Assembly (NCBI GenBank): GCA_033065855.1 | Contig: JAVXUO010000473.1 | Location: forward strand, 434,001 to 498,000 | DNA from: Escallonia rubra | Taxonomy: Eukaryota > Streptophyta > Magnoliopsida > Escalloniales > Escalloniaceae | DNA length: 64,000 nucleotides | Direction of reading: 5' to 3' | Part shown: piece after piece, positions 46,645 through 60,085 of the stretch | Layout: every line of letters starts with the position of its first letter | How positions within the stretch are numbered: position 1 is the first letter of the stretch | Notes under the pieces: model-generated | What the model was told of the DNA's origin: nothing | Databases searched by the model: none | What the model saw: only the letters and a program-made list of their open reading frames with translations | Made by a program: the position numbers and the translations under genes

Positions 46645-49600
46645 TCATCTATGAAAATGGAGTACTAGCGTTGTCAACCTGTACCACATGTTGTTATATG
46701 CCTCATGGAGGCGTTCGTACGACTGGCGAATGAAAAATGCTAGATAACAGAGGGTGGAAGTGATGGCTGAACAGAGGTAGAGACCCCAGAAACTTCGCCA
46801 ACTCAGACTAGTACTCTTGTCAGGAGCTTGGGAGGTTAAACATTTGGAGGAGGGGGCAAAAGAGACGGTTTCCAAGTCTTTTAGCCAACCACTCTCTAAT
46901 AAGCTTAGAATCACTTGTGAGAAATCCGCTGTCAATGGAGAGCCTTTCTGGAAGACCTACAAAAAAACAAAGAGCGCTCCTCTTCAGACAGATTAAATGG
47001 ACAATCAAATACAAGAAAAAGTGTGCAGTAAATACTCACAAAGCCCAATCCTCCAAATCTGTCTTCTCCATATCTTCCGGTGATTCCAGACACAGTGTAA
47101 CCCTTGCAATAGTGATTGAAGAAAGCTTTCTGATAAGGGAGCTCAAGAAATGCTGCGGTGATATTGCCGCTCACAAATTCCTCGGGGTATTCGTATTCAG
47201 TGCTAACATTCCTAATGTTTTCAGACTTAAATTTATGCACATCCTCCAAGTATCTCCTTACAAACGAATCACCGTCGCAGCCAACTTTTGCATTGGTCTT
47301 CTTTAGCCGTTCTACGTCTGTCACATTTGGCTCGAGTTGTTGCACGGTGAGCATCGAAGATAGGCTGGCGGTGTAGCTTGAGTTTAAGGCCAACACAACA
47401 AAAAGCCACGCCAAGACTACTACGCGGGCATAATTGTTATGAACTTTTTCTCCTGCATGAACAATATATAGGTTATATTATGAGTATACACACTTCATTT
47501 TTATGGTACTCTCTTCTTCATTGACTGAAGGATAAATAGTACTACCTTTTTAGTGTTTTAGGTTCTTGTTTTTAAAGATAAGTTATGTGCAGTTAGAATG
47601 GGTGCAGGTGGTACTCTCTCCCAGTACACCACCACTTGCCATTCTTACGCTACCCAAGTTTCCAGTCTTGAAGAAGATGTGACATGAATGTTGTGGTAAG
47701 AAGGTACAGATGAACCTAAAAATAGAAAAGTGCAGTAAACAAAATGAAACGTCATCTTGTCAAATTAAAGATCGCTGGATCGGAGCTCACACCTCTGAAT
47801 GCTCTCAATTGCTATTCTCAGTAACCTATGACAGAATCATAGCATCAATTTGTGCACAAATTTTGTCAACAGATTACTAGTATCTAATCAACGTGGACAA
47901 ACTTAATTCAAGGAATGGAAAAAGGTTGGAATGAGGCTTACTGTGAGCAAAGAAAAGTGTAGTGGAGGTAAACCAAAATGCGGTGCCTAGCTGGCTCAGC
48001 CATGGGCCTTCAAATTCTGGATTTGATCTACCCTCCAAAAGCCAGACTATCATCACCGTGTACATCAACATGACAGCGGTCAATACCCACATTTTCAAGG
48101 TGAAAGGCTTCAAAAACATCCATGCTTTCTCAGGCTGGGGCTTCAGTGTAACTATCATAGTCAAGCTTGAGTCAGCGAACGACTGAGTGAAGTCGACACG
48201 TTTTGAGCGGTCGGCTAGTATTGTTACATCGCCAATCACAGCATCATAACTCTTCAAATCAAGTTGGAAAATCAGTAATATTAATCAGAAACTAAAAAGT
48301 TGGACATGGAGAGATAAATAAAAGCACTAGAGCTTCATTTTTGTATCTTACTTCTAATCTTAGCAAAGTGTTCCTCAAAAGTTTTCTGGACTATGGAGAA
48401 GATCTTTACCCGAGGGTTGTGGTTTATAAGCAAAACCCTGTTAGATTAGGATATTACCTTGCATTGCATTATAGTATATATAGGATATTACCATATGTCC
48501 ATTTACGAAGACTTTGAGATAGCATGCTAGAAATGCAGTCCTTACCTTGTTAGCCACATGATTGACCAGGTCATCGTAGGTACCATTGTAGGGTACAAAA
48601 TCATAAGGCAGGGAATAATTTTTCTCCAACTGTTTTAGCACCTCTTTGAAAACTTTAATGCAAAAGCCGTCGTAGTCGTCCTTCGAACTTCCATTCCCTG
48701 CAACCTTCACAAATTTTTCAAACGAAGTTCTGGCCGGAACTCCGATCTTCATCGGCCTTGCATTAGTAGGCATTGACCATCCCTTAGGAACTCGCTTTAG
48801 ATCTCCTGGCCAATTCACTAAACCACTTAAGACTTCCATGCTATCCTTTCTGATTTTCTCTCCACCATTTTCACGAATGAGCCCCTTCGAGAAACCAAAC
48901 TTGGATGACCAAAACCCAAGCTCTTTGTACCGCTTTCCTATGACATTTACAATCCTAAATTCAGAGGACTGCAATGAACTTCTACCAGAAAAGAGAATAT
49001 CACCGCTTAAACCTTTGAAATTGACAGATAAAATAGCTTCAAGAAGCGAAGTTGTGTTGGCACCACCTAATTTCTCTATGGCATTTGTAAGGGCAACAAT
49101 GCTATCATATGCTCTTAGGGCATAAATTCCCATCTCAGAGAAGTCTTCCTCAGGGTATTCTGCAAGAAATTTTAGCCTAAACTGGCGCTTAAATTCATTG
49201 AAAGGCATACTTCCCTCCAGAAAGTATGTCTTGATTCCTAGAGCACCTTCCATAGAGGAAATAACAGACGTATTCACCGATTCAAGGAGGCTCGCAATTT
49301 CATCTGTCGTTATCCATGCTGAATCTTTCCCCATAAGTCCAATTTCCTTTGCTTCTTTAAATAGATGAGTTGCCATTGAAAATGAAGAATGAAGAACAAT
49401 AAACACCCTAGACTGTTTGTTTAACAACTTAGTGACCTCGTCACGAACGTAGCTTTGTGGATTGGATAGAGAAGAAAATGGGGGAAGAGCTAAACGAAAT
49501 TCTATCTCTGCGCCAGCATCTCGAAGTGCCTCAGCTAGTGCAGCAAATGTCCCTGAATCGCCACCATAGTTGTCAACTTCATAGATCGGTATCACCCATC

Positions 49601-51594
49601 GCCAATTGAAGGAGCCGACAATAGCTGCAACGCATTTGATTTGCTCAGTAACATTGCTTGAAAGCTGTACCAAATAAGACGACTGTGGTGGCACGAGTGG
49701 CAGTGTAACGGCAGATGACGTGAATGAAATAACCGGCACTTTCGCTTGTCTTCCAACCTCAGAAACCAAAGTTGCTTCCTCCCATGTCTCCATGCCAATA
49801 ATTGCTTGCACACCCCTCTGTCTAATAAGTTCATCAGCTGCAACAGAAGTTCAAAATGGCCTTGAATATTATTATTTGCAACAGGTTAACTACCACATCT
49901 TCAGTTCACCGTGCAAAATAAATAAAGTCCTGTAATATGCCCTGAGGTTAAGTTATACTCCGTAGTAGTCAATGAGGATACAAAAGTCAGTTTGGCACAG
50001 TTTTTGGTTGTGGCTATGAAAATTTTCCTTTAAGGATAGTAAAATGGCGATCAAAATCCCTTCCTTGTTACCATACTACGCCAATAAGGCCTAGCCGGAG
50101 AGGGGATTGGATGGAGCTGACTAGGATTCAATGTAGATTCTTCCTGTGCCTGCATGTATGAAGACTTCCCTTTTTTCCCTTCTTGGTGGTTGGAATAAGT
50201 GGTGGGATCATATGGTTCTGATCTATCCAACCGGCAGGAAGTATTGTGCCTCGGAGACCCTAGGCCTTCACATACATCTGAGCCCTTGATATCCGCACCG
50301 GGGCCGAAACGCACGGGAAACTCGCGTGTGGTACACATGCAAGGTAAGGACATAAGTTTGTCCTTGACAAGAAACGACGGGCAGGAGACTCAAACCCAGG
50401 TGGTGTGCCTGAATTGAGAACCTGGGATCCACTGAACCAACTCCTTATACCAACACTTCACCATGTGTTTTCTATGCTTTTCGGCATAGGGTATATTGGA
50501 GCGGACCACCACGAATTGAAGACCATAAACATAGTCTATGCTTCACCAACCCTTTTGTTCGGAGCTATAAGAAACAAGAGGAAGAAACTTAAACGTTCCT
50601 GTCAATACTATGTAGTGACCAGGAAGGAGATGATTGAAATATGAGCTCTTACAATCTTGAACAAGGCTTCTACAGTGAGGCTTGAGTGGGCTCTCTCTGA
50701 AAAATAAAAGACTATGCTTCGGGCCAATAAAATATAGAGCAAACTCTTAAAGGTTGGACTCTTGCTAGACACATCACTAGCTATAATACTGGAACTGGAA
50801 TGGTACCTCATCCCTGAAGTGTTAATTGGCATCCGCTAGAGCCTCTAATGCCCAAATGTTTGGTCCCAAAGTTGTTAGAAAAGGGGATAACGCAAGGTAC
50901 TAAGTGGGTATTTGTGTGAAATCACTTTCTTTTTGCTCCTCTTGCTGCTTGGTTATGCTGCTTGAGTGGTTTTTTTGCTTGGTTTCGTACTTTTCGTCTT
51001 TTTACTTGGTTTTCTTCTTGTTGGATCTGTTGGAAGTGCCGTGTTTGTTTTCTTGTATGTAAAATCAGATTAATCTTTTCAAGACAAATAAAGACCCGAA
51101 ATCTCATATGCAAAGCAGGAAGCTGGAAAAAGATGATGATTTTTTAAAATTTAGTCTATATTGCTAAGCCTAATGGGCAGTTCTTATTCAACTATTCCAC
51201 ATCAACGCTAAAACCCAGGAAATGGAATTTTAGCAGAATAGATAAGCGAACAACCTAGTACCAAACCAGCTAACAAGAAAGACCGAGTCATGAAAGGTGT
51301 TACCAAAGACCTACCGGCATAAGCTGCTTGAAGGGGCGTTGATCGCCAGTTCTGCTCGTGAAAATGAAGAGATACCTTGTGATAGCTTGATGAACGGTTG
51401 TAATACTGAGCAGCTATTTGCATGCCTACTTTTGCTTCTCTCCCGATTCTTGTATCAGCGTTGACAATAGCACCCACGTTTATGGTTTCGCTTTGAGCTG
51501 CGTCTATGGGGGTTACATGTTCCAGGGCGAGACTGATTAGAAGAAAAGTGCTCACCATCACAAGGAAAGGCATTTTTGGCAGCATCATTACCAA
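46645..51594 (-). CDS. GLR: Glutamate receptor-like channel, copy B (complete, five exons)
   Basis: Exons on the minus strand: 51315-51594, 48546-49837, 47942-48251, 47040-47452 and 46645-46956. Together they make 2607 nt, 868 residues, in frame with canonical GT/AG junctions. Approximate layout: signal peptide 1-33; amino-terminal domain 35-400; S1 457-560; M1 576-596; pore loop 611-625; M3 with gate SYTASL 638-660; S2 661-810; M4 818-840; short C-tail. It is slightly shorter than many plant GLRs (about 900-950) because of the short tail. Relative to copy A the conserved S1 motif reads FTQSFADSS instead of FTQPFTDSG, and the pore helix has STT instead of STA. Family membership is certain; clade II is likely. 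Whether the protein still works as a channel cannot be told from sequence. Confidence 0.95.
50165..50450 (-). mobile_element. Same probable SINE in intron 1 of GLR-B
   Basis: Counterpart of 3180-3475, with the same box A-like and box B-like motifs on the minus strand. It was present before the duplication. It shows many substitutions against copy A, several of the CG to TG/CA type expected from methylated repeats, whereas neighbouring introns are identical between copies. Confidence 0.5.
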
Positions 51595-51696
51595 GCACGT
51601 ACTCTATTTAACTTTCCTGTCTTTGAATTTTAAGGCCATGTGAGACGAGAGTCTGATCTGAGAAGCTTATGAGAGTTGACTTGGACAACGGTAGAA

Positions 51697-51702
51697 TATA
51701 TA
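51697..51702 (-). promoter_or_regulatory. TATA box of GLR-B
   Basis: TATATA about 103 bp upstream of the ATG at 51594. The surrounding sequence is conserved with copy A except for one substitution and a short insertion next to the box. Confidence 0.5.
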
Positions 51703-52982
51703 GATTATAGTCAAATTCATACACATATATGTTGATGGGAAGCTACTCGGAAGTTGGCAAGCTAGAATTATCATACATTTCCTTCGACCACAAGGAAGAA
51801 CGTTGTTGAAGATAATTCTCACATATTATTCCGTTGAAGAACGATGTTGAAGATAATTCTTTCCCATTGTACGTAATGGGTAAGTACATGGTACCGTGTC
51901 ATTGCTATTGTTGTGTGGTAGTATGGGTGCAATGTGGTCACTATCATGTTGTTTGTGTCTGGTAATTGTGATATCCTCGTGTTTGGACCGCAGTATTTAT
52001 TACTTGGAATTTTAGTTTTTGCTCCATGAGTACCAATCACCGTTATTTTGGGTTACTTGGGAGTTGGGGCACTCCTTCCTCATAGAACATATGTCACTGT
52101 TAGTATCAATCAATGAAGATATTTTGTGTTAATTTTGTTCTCTTTTCAACTTGTTTTTTTGAAAGTCAAAATATATGTGGACAGGCAAATACTTGATTTA
52201 TTCATTTCTTCCTTCCTAGTTTAACTTCAATTCAATACAGCTTGAATTTCAAAAACGAAAAACTTTGGCAGCTAACATGATTGTAGAAGATAGCTACAGC
52301 TTATCAATAATTTTTTATCATTAACTGTATTGAATGTCTTTTGTTTTTTTTTTAATCCTAAAAAGCCACTCCTGATCATTTTTGCTGCGAATGCTATTAA
52401 AAATTTTATCATCAACATTGAGCGACTATTAAATACCGCTGTATAAGAAATTACAACTGTTTTTTTTTTATAACCAAAATAGTAGCAAAAACTTATCTTC
52501 CAAAAACATTACGAGGGATGAAATTTAAGAACATATATATATATATATATGCGGGGAGTAAGCTACAGTCAATGTTGGAATGCCCGTGGAAACATTTCCG
52601 TCGGCAACATAAAAGAGAGTGCCAGGGTGTATCTTTGAACGGTTCAAATGCTGAATCACCTTAGAGATTCTATATGACTAATTAAATAATAATCATTTTA
52701 GCATTAAATTGAATTGGGCTGACTTCAGTTATAATTACGATTTATTATAACTGAAGTCACACATGGCTCTCTGGTTAGTTTTTGGGGCTGGTTGAGGTGT
52801 CACACATGGCTCTCTGGTTAGTTTTCATGCTTACCTCCTGATATAATAAAAAATGACTCCAATTATTAGAATATACCTGACATTTAGGTCAATTACGATT
52901 TATTATATAAATAAGATTCTTAAAGAATTTTAACATGATCCCTTTGGATTTGGCCTAAAGCCCAACTTTACATCCATGCCTG

Positions 52983-53035
52983 AGGGTCCCCCCCCTCCTC
53001 CCCCCTAGGAGGGGGGGGGGGGGTGGGTTGGGGGA
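52983..53035. repeat. C-run/G-run tract, copy B
   Basis: Shorter counterpart of the tract at 6499-6560 with the same arrangement of a C block, CCTAGG and a G run. Confidence 0.7.
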
Positions 53036-53084
53036 TATGTGGACAGATTCACACACAAACAAACATTATCTTTTATTTTCAAAT

Positions 53085-53754
53085 CTTATATCTTATAGAT
53101 GCGACTGCATCAGACCACACGCATGTAATCCGGTAACCGCCGATCCTGGTCTGTTTCTCTTGCAGGTCATCGTTCCAAGTTAGGGTTCCCGATTATATTC
53201 TTAGCAGTAATAAATTGACGCCATCCATAGGACCTACTAGCCTAGCTGATTGACCTCAAAACAATTCAACCACATTGTAATACAAAAGAATTAACTCAAC
53301 AGTGGTATCATAAGACGCCGACGGCAATGCATCAGAACCACAGAGAGAACGGCCGATGTGGGTCTCTAATCCAACAGTTGTAAAAAAAAATACCGCCGAT
53401 CACTGGTCTGTGAAGAAAATTAAGAACTCAGTAAGCAATAGTCACATATTAAAGGAGCCACCGGGCGTCACCACTATCAAAACGGTCCAACGTCTTCACT
53501 GTAAAACAAAGAAGAAGAGGAACAATTTGAAGCTCGCAGCTGCACAACGGCCTCCACTGTCGCAATCCACGTACCGCGACATCACCAAGGAACTGGCCGG
53601 TGGGCTGGCCTTGCACACAACAGCCAAGTAATTACCTGTTGCGGTGGCAAATTATCAATAGGGAGGGAGCTACAAAAACCAACACCAACACACACACATG
53701 AAAGCAACGCTGCTAAGGACAGTCTCCATGGCCACAAAATCTCGGGACAGGCAC
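53085..53754. other. Counterpart of the uncharacterised block, left of the hAT-like insertion
   Basis: Matches 6640-7288. The 91-codon frame at 53356-53631 has three or four changes against copy A. The stretch 53100-53160 is rearranged relative to copy A. The block is cut by the hAT-like insertion at 53755 and resumes at 54794. Confidence 0.3.
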
Positions 53755-54785
53755 TAGGGGCGGAACCAGGAATATTTTTTAGGGGGGGCAAAAATTATAT
53801 GTCCGATACCAATTTTTTTTAAAATAATATTAAAAACAAAGTGTACTTATAAAACATACAAAAAATATTATTAAGTTTCACGAGAGTCATTAAAGACTCT
53901 TTACAAGTACAAAAAAAAAATACAAATACAAATTATACTCCGAACATTACAAGCAAAATTACTAAATTACTAAATTATACTAAATTACTTTCTTGGATAG
54001 TGGTAGAATTTTCTAGCAAAGCCTAGGAACTGATCTCTTTTTTTAAATTTAATTCGTATGAAAAGCCAATAACTCAAGGACATCCTTCACTGTTGGAACT
54101 TGGCCACTTGGGAACTATAATATAAAGCCAACTAGTACACTGAACTAGCCAAGACAGAAAAAAGAACCCGACTCATATAGTCATATTTTGACTAAAAAGG
54201 GAAGACTGGAAACTGGAAGACAGGAAGAGAAGAGAATGTACCAACTACGCCACTACGGTACCAAAGCTCCAAAACAGGGAAGACTGGAGAGGCAGCAGCA
54301 GCACCGCAGCAGCCGGCGTCGCGTCGGCGTCGGCGTGGGACTCGCGGCCGCGGGACTGCGGGTCTGCGCCTCTGCGGACTGCGGGAGGCAGGGGAGGAGG
54401 GTCGCTTCGCTGCGGGAGGCAGGGGAGGAGGGTCGCTTCGCTGCGGGAGGCAGGGCTGCGGTCTGCGGACTGCGGGTCTCAGATCTGGTTCTTCTTCTTC
54501 AAGAATCAAGGGCGTCGCCGACTCGCCGGAGTGAAGCCGTGAAGGAGAGTGGCCGGTGAAGCCGAAGGAGAGTCGCCGGTGAAGCCGAAGGAGAGAGTCC
54601 GTGAGAGAGAGAGAGACGATTGTGTTTGTGGGTCTCTCGGAAAACGGGGAACGGGGTATTGGGGATTGAGCCTCGGGGAACGGGATCTTGGGAACGGCGT
54701 CAGCGCGATTCCCGAAATTATTATTTTTCCCCTGAAGCCAGGAGGGGCTTCAGCCCCCCCTTGCCCCAACGTGCGTCCGCCCCTG
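53755..54785. mobile_element. Non-autonomous hAT-like element, present only in copy B
   Basis: 1031 bp with 10 bp terminal inverted repeats YAGGGGCGGA, flanked by an 8 bp target duplication ACAGGCAC (53747-53754) and ACGGGCAC (54786-54793). The empty site in copy A reads GACGGGCACC at 7287. The TAGGG/CAGGG ends and 8 bp duplication fit the hAT superfamily. The left part is AT-rich. The centre (54290-54680) is very GC-rich, with a 31 bp tandem repeat at 54381, 54412 and 54443 and a second short duplication near 54545-54590. There is no transposase, so it depends on an autonomous hAT elsewhere. Confidence 0.88.
54381..54460. repeat. 31 bp tandem repeat inside the hAT-like element
   Basis: GCGGGAGGCAGGG starts at 54381, 54412 and 54443; the first two units are complete and the third partial. 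Confidence 0.9.
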
Positions 54786-54793
54786 ACGGGCAC

Positions 54794-55080
54794 CCCCACC
54801 AAAGTAAGCTAACCCACTGCCGTCATTTATGGTACCGCTGAGGGTAGCCATCCATAACGCCGCTGGAGTCCTAATCCCATTACAACCATCCACAGGGGCA
54901 CTGCAGTCACGGGCACCACAAACCATCGCCGCCATTACGACGCCACCATAGCAACAATCATATGAAAAAATGAGCAGAGAGGAAGAAACGGCAACAGCAT
55001 TGCCGCCGTCGCAGCCAACCGGCGCAACTGCTAGCGCCAATCGGCATAACCACCGCAATAAAGCTGCTCATCGCCTCAAT
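54794..55080. other. Continuation of the uncharacterised block after the hAT-like insertion
   Basis: Matches 7297-7580 of copy A with about ten substitutions. No gene supported. Confidence 0.5.
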
Positions 55081-55081
55081 T

Positions 55082-55312
55082 ATTGAAAGAATTAGTCTTT
55101 AATTTGTATTTTCTATAACAAAAACATTAGCAACACTAGGTGACTAAACGTAGCAAAATAATAGTAAATAATTGAAAGTAATTCGGTATAAAAAGTCTTG
55201 ATAAAATTATGTCATCTAGAGTAGTAAAATGATATAAAAATAGCAGGTCCTCGAGAGTTACGAAAAAAGTCGTCGTCCTAAAGATATTATCGCATTCCTA
55301 CGTACAAGTGTT
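55082..55312 (+). repeat. Dispersed repeat, unit 1 of copy B
   Basis: Counterpart of 7582-7805. It keeps the block AACACTAGGTGACTAAAC, also found in unit 2 but shortened in copy A unit 1. Confidence 0.7.
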
Positions 55313-58300
55313 TGTTGGAAGTTTTAAAACTTCCATTTATTTGAATTTAAATTGAAGGGTTGTAACCCTTTATTTTGGTGTTAAGAGTTATGACTCTTAT
55401 TTAATATTTTTCTCTCCCTATATATAAAGGGATTGTATTAAAAAATAATACTTACAAAAAAAAAAAACTATCATATTGAGATTTATACTTTACTATATAC
55501 TTTGTGATATCTTTTTCGTGGGCAATTGATCGGACGGGTTCAAAAGTCTTCCTGTAGTCATGCTATCAGAGGAGACGCCGCTGTGAGCCTTTGGGTTAAA
55601 TCTTGGATCGTTGTTCCTCGTTAGAACCTGCACGAAGGGAGACAACAACAATTTTAAGTCAGCGAATTTCATTCGTGTCTCTCACAAGCCAGCGGTTCTT
55701 TCACTTTAATTATTTATCTATTTTCAACATATATATATGTTATGTGATTTGCATACTTCGAATCTGATTTTATTATTGTCATCATATTTTCAACAAAGTT
55801 TTTAGTTTCAAATTTTCAGTTTTAAACTAACAGTTAAAATCGCTGTTTGAATAAAGTTAGTTTCTGAAATTTGAAACCGTTTGAACAAGGTTGTTGCATA
55901 TATTGCATTTTCAAATTGTTTGCGTTCTTCCCGCATTTTACCGTCATCTCCTGCGCTGCACTTTACTGACATCCCACTGCTTGGGTGTTGGTTAATTTGT
56001 TTGCATTTGGTTTAGACACCACTGTCTGCGTTTTATCTCACAGGCCTTTGTTCAGTTTTGTTCTATCTTCATTCCCATTATCCAGTTGTTTAAAGAACTC
56101 CAAGGCATTGTTTTCATCATTGCTTTCATCATCAATATTTATATTACATTGCATACGAATTGCCTTGAATTCCTGTGTATGGTACTGTGGCTATTTATGC
56201 TTCATTTACATATCCCAATCTGTTTTAAGGCTTTGAAACGGTGCATGTTCAATTTTGAAGCCACAGTTAGCATTTTCATTTTGACGGGCCAACATTGTTT
56301 TCCTTAAAGAGGCACTACAAGTTTTTTTTTTGGTACTCGGCACTACAAGTTTTAAAACCTATTTCGTAGCAGTGAACTGAAATTTTGTTTTAATAGTTGT
56401 TCTTGAAATATTGTGCTACAATAATTTTGAGTGTTTAATTGTTTGTGCATGAGTAGAATTATTTATTGAGATTGCAGTTTATAATTTTGCAGTTGAATTA
56501 TTCTTTGTCCCTTATAATCCTTAATGGCACCACTAGAGGAAGCCCACACTAAAAGGGTGCTACTTTTATCACGAGTCACGTTCTACCTAGTGAACCTTCT
56601 TCATGGGATCTGTAATCACAAAGGATGGGTTAGGTGACTCCCTGTGGGCTCACCCCATCCGCCCCAGGTGAAAAGGATCTAGTCTCTGGCGCTACTCACG
56701 AGGCAAATTGCATAGCTTTTTATGAAGCCTCTATAACCTTTTTTTTTCATCGATGAAGTATCACAAGTTTGCAGAATTTTAAGGGCCCAATAGTGCACAT
56801 CGAAGCAACATTATGGATCTCATCAAGTAAAACAAGTTTCAGTGATACCATTCACTTAACATCAATGATGATACTAGTCAGTAGCCTCACTACTATGAAT
56901 CAAACCTTTGATCAGTAGTCTACTACTAGGAACTAGTCTTCAACATATTATGACTAGTAGTCTTTTACGTAATAGGAGTCACATTTTCTTCAACATGTGT
57001 CATACTTCGGATAACATAATCTCACATCAATAGCAACTTCATAAAAATCCTCTGATAAATTTAAAGAATTTTGAATTTCAATTCTGAAGCTTTGAAAAAG
57101 CTAGATAAAACACATTTGCAAATATATTTTCAAATTCGCAATCGTATTATAAATATTTGGTATCTAAGATTTAAAATACCAAAAAATTCAACGCACCTCA
57201 TATTCTAGAAATCAAAACTTAGATACCATTTGAAATAAATATAAATATCACAACTATAAATATCAAAACACTAAGATAATCAGAAGTCAAAGACTTCGAT
57301 TATCATGATTTAACATCGTTAGCAAAGCATAATTTCTATTACAAGACTTGCGTAACACTTTTTTTTTTTGCACAATTTAAGCTCAGTTATACTGAACAAC
57401 TATATATGCTCAGAGATCCAAGCTAGCAAAGCTAAGTGCAAAGAACAGAAAGTACATGCATGAAATATGTTGTATAATCTCACTACTTGTACATTCACGC
57501 AACATGCTAAAATATACTGTACTTGAAAACTAAGAACATACTAATGTTGTTATTAAGATCTTCTTTGTTTGTACATGACTCAAGAGATTATAATTGTGAT
57601 CATATCATGTACTACCCCCCCCCCCCCCCCCCACCCCCAAAATTCGGAGCCATGTAGTTATTAAAGAATTTAACATTGAAATAAGGATTTCTATTTTTTT
57701 AATAATTTTATCAAACAATTTATTTTATAGACGCACTCAACAAAATAAAACCCGCTTCAAGTTACTTGTTCTACAAAAATCGAGAATCCCATGAGAATTT
57801 TCCTCTCTTGAAAGAGAAGTCCATAAACTGACTTTAGGTGGTTTACCAAACTATAACTCTGTGTAAAATTAAAAAAAATTCCTTTTTCTTTTTTCAAACC
57901 AAAACCATGTGTCAAAAATTAGAAAAGAATAAGTGTGGGTATTTTTCAAGATACAACTGCTTATATACAAACATAATATTCTACAAGTAAAGACATCATT
58001 GTTATAGTCACTAAATATTATGTCCTGAGAAGGTCATAACATGGTATCACTACATCTTTATATGAAGTTTTTATTTACTTTAGCATAAACCTTCTGAAAA
58101 TGATCCAAATTTGTTTTTCCAAAAAAAAAAAAAATTTGTATTATTCTAGTACATGACTTTACCCCCACAATTCTTAGCCTTGTTACTTTGCAGTGTTTGA
58201 CAACCCAGTTCCTTCTTGAATGGGTTAAATTCTAGACACGTTTTGTACCTTCCTTCGCCATCACATTTTAATATAAAATCTTAAAGTCTTGAAAGACCGT

Positions 58301-58950
58301 TGCCTCTTAATCTATTCGGTTCTAAACATAACGATCTTTTGTTTTTTCTTTTATTTTTTAAACACAATATCTTAAGAAGTCTAAAGCAATAGTATGCATT
58401 TCAAAACGTGTTGATATGGCTATTATGGGAGCCTCTACGGAAATGAGTAATCAATCAAACTATAAGCAAATATTTACAAGCATGCACTAACAAGCATATC
58501 AACATAATCTGAAGATCAAAATGCAGTATCCATTTCCAATTGGGTGTATCTCCATATATTATTCGTTCTATGGTGACAACTTCATGATATCAAAATAAAT
58601 TCTATTGAAAAGGATGTATAACTTTAGATTACCAAATCTTTTCTTAAAAAAAAACTTGTCAAAAGCTTCGGATGAAGCAAATCCCAAGCAACAGGGAACT
58701 TTAGTGCCATTCAAGAGTTGACTCAGGCAATTACGATAGAGCAAATTTTCTGCTCACGTAATTAGTCATCTTTCGATCTAAACAGTACAAAGACAAAACA
58801 ATGGAATTCGAGACGGTCATAGCAAAGTTGATCGACAACTTCAAGAACCGAACAAAATAGAACCTCTTATGCCATGTAAGCTTTGACACCATAGATACAC
58901 ACATCATAACATTGTGCATACAATTCCCACATGGTAGAATTTTTGCCTAC
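55313..58950. other. Intergenic DNA, copy B counterpart of 7806-11450
   Basis: Includes the LTR-like start at 55313 and the C homopolymer near 57615-57632. No gene is supported. Confidence 0.6.
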
Positions 58951-59148
58951 TATTACTCAAATACGAGTTGCAGTGCACACGCAACGCGTGTGCGAGTGAG
59001 ATGATAAATTTTCTGAAAATTTTAATATTAAAAAGAGTAGTTAACATTACGTTATCAAAGAGAATCCATTTAAATTAAAAAATATATTATATGTTTTTAT
59101 CCTCAAAATGGACACTCCACACGCTTCGCATGTTTACGGGAGCTCGTT

Positions 59149-59199
<51 letters not shown>

Positions 59200-59203
<4 letters not shown>

Positions 59204-60048
59204 TACGAATGTTGTAAATTATTTCTGGACGATTATGTCATCTATTAATTATATCAATAATACTTTTACCCTCCATTTATGACTCCCCTATTAAATTTGG
59301 TTGAAATTAAATGAACATTAGATAATGAATCTAATTATAAACATTGGGACATGAAAAGTCAGATGAGAAAGAAAAACAAAACAAAGAAATTCCTTTATTA
59401 CTCCCTTTTTTATTTGGTTGAAATGAAATATATATTGGATAATAAATTGGGTAATGAGAGCTGTGATTTTTTTTTTTTACAGTTTTAGGTTAGCAAACAA
59501 TTAACCAATTGACAACCTGAAAAACGAAAACAAAGCAAAAAATTGAAATACGTGAAATATTAGATAAGAAACAAAAAGGCTGTTGGAAAAACGAAAACAG
59601 AAAAAATTAAAAAAATGGTTAAATATGTATCAAAAAATGATGAAACAAAAATAAGGCTTAAATATGGCGCAAATTTGAACTGAAAATTTATTCACTTACG
59701 CACATGGTCTTGAAAATTACAAATCTTAAGTGTATACCATAAACCAATTTAACTAATTACAAAAAATAAAGACGTAAATTCATTCTTTTAATTTCTCTAT
59801 TTACTTTTTTTTTTAGCAGCACCATCAAACATTTTTTCAATCCAGAAGCCTCCAAAGAAGATTTTCAAATGTTGAATGGATTATAATTGCGAATATTAAA
59901 TCTATATTTATTCTAAAACAAGTCACAACAAAAATATGAATATAATTAAATTATACCGAGTATTATTTTGATCCCAAAAAAAATAATGATATTAATTCAA
60001 AAATTACTCTCGACCACGTCCAAGTGCAATGCACGTGCTCAATACTAG
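59200..60048 (+). mobile_element. Probable non-autonomous Helitron, copy B
   Basis: Counterpart of 11681-12533, with CTAG at 60045-60048 and one mismatch in the hairpin. The TA microsatellite before it (about 59152-59199) is much longer than in copy A. Confidence 0.5.

Positions 60049-60085
<37 letters not shown>

Noticed and set aside
54188-54812. Several 70-120 codon frames as genes
   Set aside because: They lie in the GC-rich core of the hAT-like element, are open on both strands and contain tandem repeats.
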